Shown here: positions 63,330-64,000 of the stretch, piece after piece
Position numbering within the stretch: the first letter of the stretch is position 1
How the letters are laid out: the number at the start of each line of letters is the position of its first letter
Source of the DNA: Nautilus pompilius
Taxonomy: Eukaryota; Mollusca; Cephalopoda; Nautilida; Nautilidae
DNA length: 64,000 nucleotides
Direction of reading: 5' to 3'
Assembly: GCA_018389105.1 (NCBI GenBank)
Contig: JACATO010000095.1
Coordinates: forward strand, 3,071,001 to 3,135,000
Made by a program: the position numbers and the translations under genes
Notes under the pieces: generated by a model
Database searches by the model: none
Told to the model about the DNA's origin: nothing
The model's input: only the letters and a program-made list of their open reading frames with translations

Positions 63330-63890
63330 TTCCCAGATAAGCCACAGTTCAATTTATGATTTGCTGTTGGCAAGATCCAGTTTTAGTACCATCCACATGA
63401 AAATGGTTTGTAGTTTCTTGTATCAAACGATATGGCAGATTTAGCAGTAGCAGCATCATGGTATGGGATGCTATGAAAACAAGGTTCTGAACCAAAATCT
63501 GGTAGCTCAGTAGCATATGGAAAATATTCTTCAGCGGTTCTCCTTCCTTGTCTACAGTGATATGAACTGCAATCAGTATTTCAGAAGGACAACACTTGCA
63601 TCTCCACAACAAGGCTAATGCATAAAAATATCAATGTACTTGACTGGCTATCTTGATCTACTGATTTATGAATCCTACTGACCACATTTAGGATGGATGA
63701 GAATTTTGTCTATCAGCATACTGACATAGCATAGATCTATCAACAGATTGCTGAATTAGGACTGTAACATTGTTATAATCAAGATATGATGCATATGGCA
63801 GTCCATAAACTGTAAACTCTATACATGTGTCATAACAAGAGGTGATCAAGCATACTCGGTATAAGCATGCCAAGAAAACAGGTCTAATTT
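63330..63890 (+). mobile_element. Decayed Tc1-like transposase (central and C-terminal part)
   Basis: On the plus strand, spread over three frames, one reads a GGSIMVWGA-type block (SSIMVWDAMKTRF), then NILQRF..LVYSDMNCN, then QYFQ-DN (second catalytic Asp region), KNINVLDWLS (the NIN.L.WPA.SPDLNPIE block) and a C-terminal remnant with RxHTDIAxIYQQIAELR. The order and spacing match Tc1-family transposases. Similarity fades near the window edge and upstream of 63330, so the ends are not located. The minus-strand frames at 63349-63612 and 63688-63900 are antisense shadows. Confidence 0.72.
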
Positions 63891-64000
63891 GACACTGCAT
63901 TATTTAGAGCCAAAGATATCAAACAACATTTGTCAGAATGTTCAGTAACCTTCTAAGTCAATTTCCGCCAATTTTTGATATGTTACAGAAATATTATATC

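Noticed and set aside
1-64000. CRISPR arrays, prophage, operons, rRNA, true tRNA genes, LTR or retrovirus-like elements
   Set aside because: None of their signatures were seen; the window is ordinary animal intronic or intergenic DNA apart from the items listed.

Overview
The window is 64 kb of AT-rich (roughly one-third GC by eye), CpG-poor, intron- or intergenic-type animal DNA. There is no dense gene content, no operon structure and no ribosome binding sites. The one convincing coding feature is a spliced exon of a sperm-tail PG-rich repeat (STPG/SHIPPO) protein on the minus strand at 47587-47705, so the organism is an animal with flagellated sperm. The repeats are tRNA-headed SINEs, Tc1/mariner fossils, a Tigger/pogo-type non-autonomous element and small palindromic MITEs. 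I know no vertebrate SINE that matches, so I lean towards an invertebrate such as a mollusc or other lophotrochozoan, but a vertebrate cannot be excluded.

Layout. 1-12.5 kb: plain AT-rich sequence with a minus-strand SINE, an unrecognised 114-codon ORF (3783-4127), a Tc1 fossil (5.6-6.36 kb), the first Tigger-like element (8610-9228) and a 73-bp palindromic MITE. 12.6-14 kb: a dense, repeat-free, regulatory-looking island. 14-19 kb: AT-rich sequence with a SINE and microsatellites. 19.2-20.2 kb: a second island, ending in an RFX X-box-like motif. 20-28 kb: AT-rich sequence, two possible small minus-strand exons (24.08-24.40 kb), several SINEs and a third island (28.06-28.87 kb) with another possible exon. 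30.7-31.2 kb: the second Tigger-like copy, inverted relative to the first. 33-36 kb: a CpG-bearing island and an unrecognised coding-like relic. 36-47 kb: SINEs, two more Tc1 fossils and a MITE copy. 47.6 kb: the STPG exon. 48-64 kb: SINEs, compound microsatellites, a CpG-clustered segment (59.22-59.56 kb), CAGGG-ended MITEs and a fourth Tc1 fossil.

How it fits together. The simplest reading is that most of the window is one or two very long introns of a minus-strand sperm-flagellum gene. These introns hold repeats plus a handful of complex, repeat-free segments that could be regulatory DNA for this gene or for a neighbour. I found no evidence of an undescribed multi-gene system. Most other open frames are chance frames, or shadows of the repeats.
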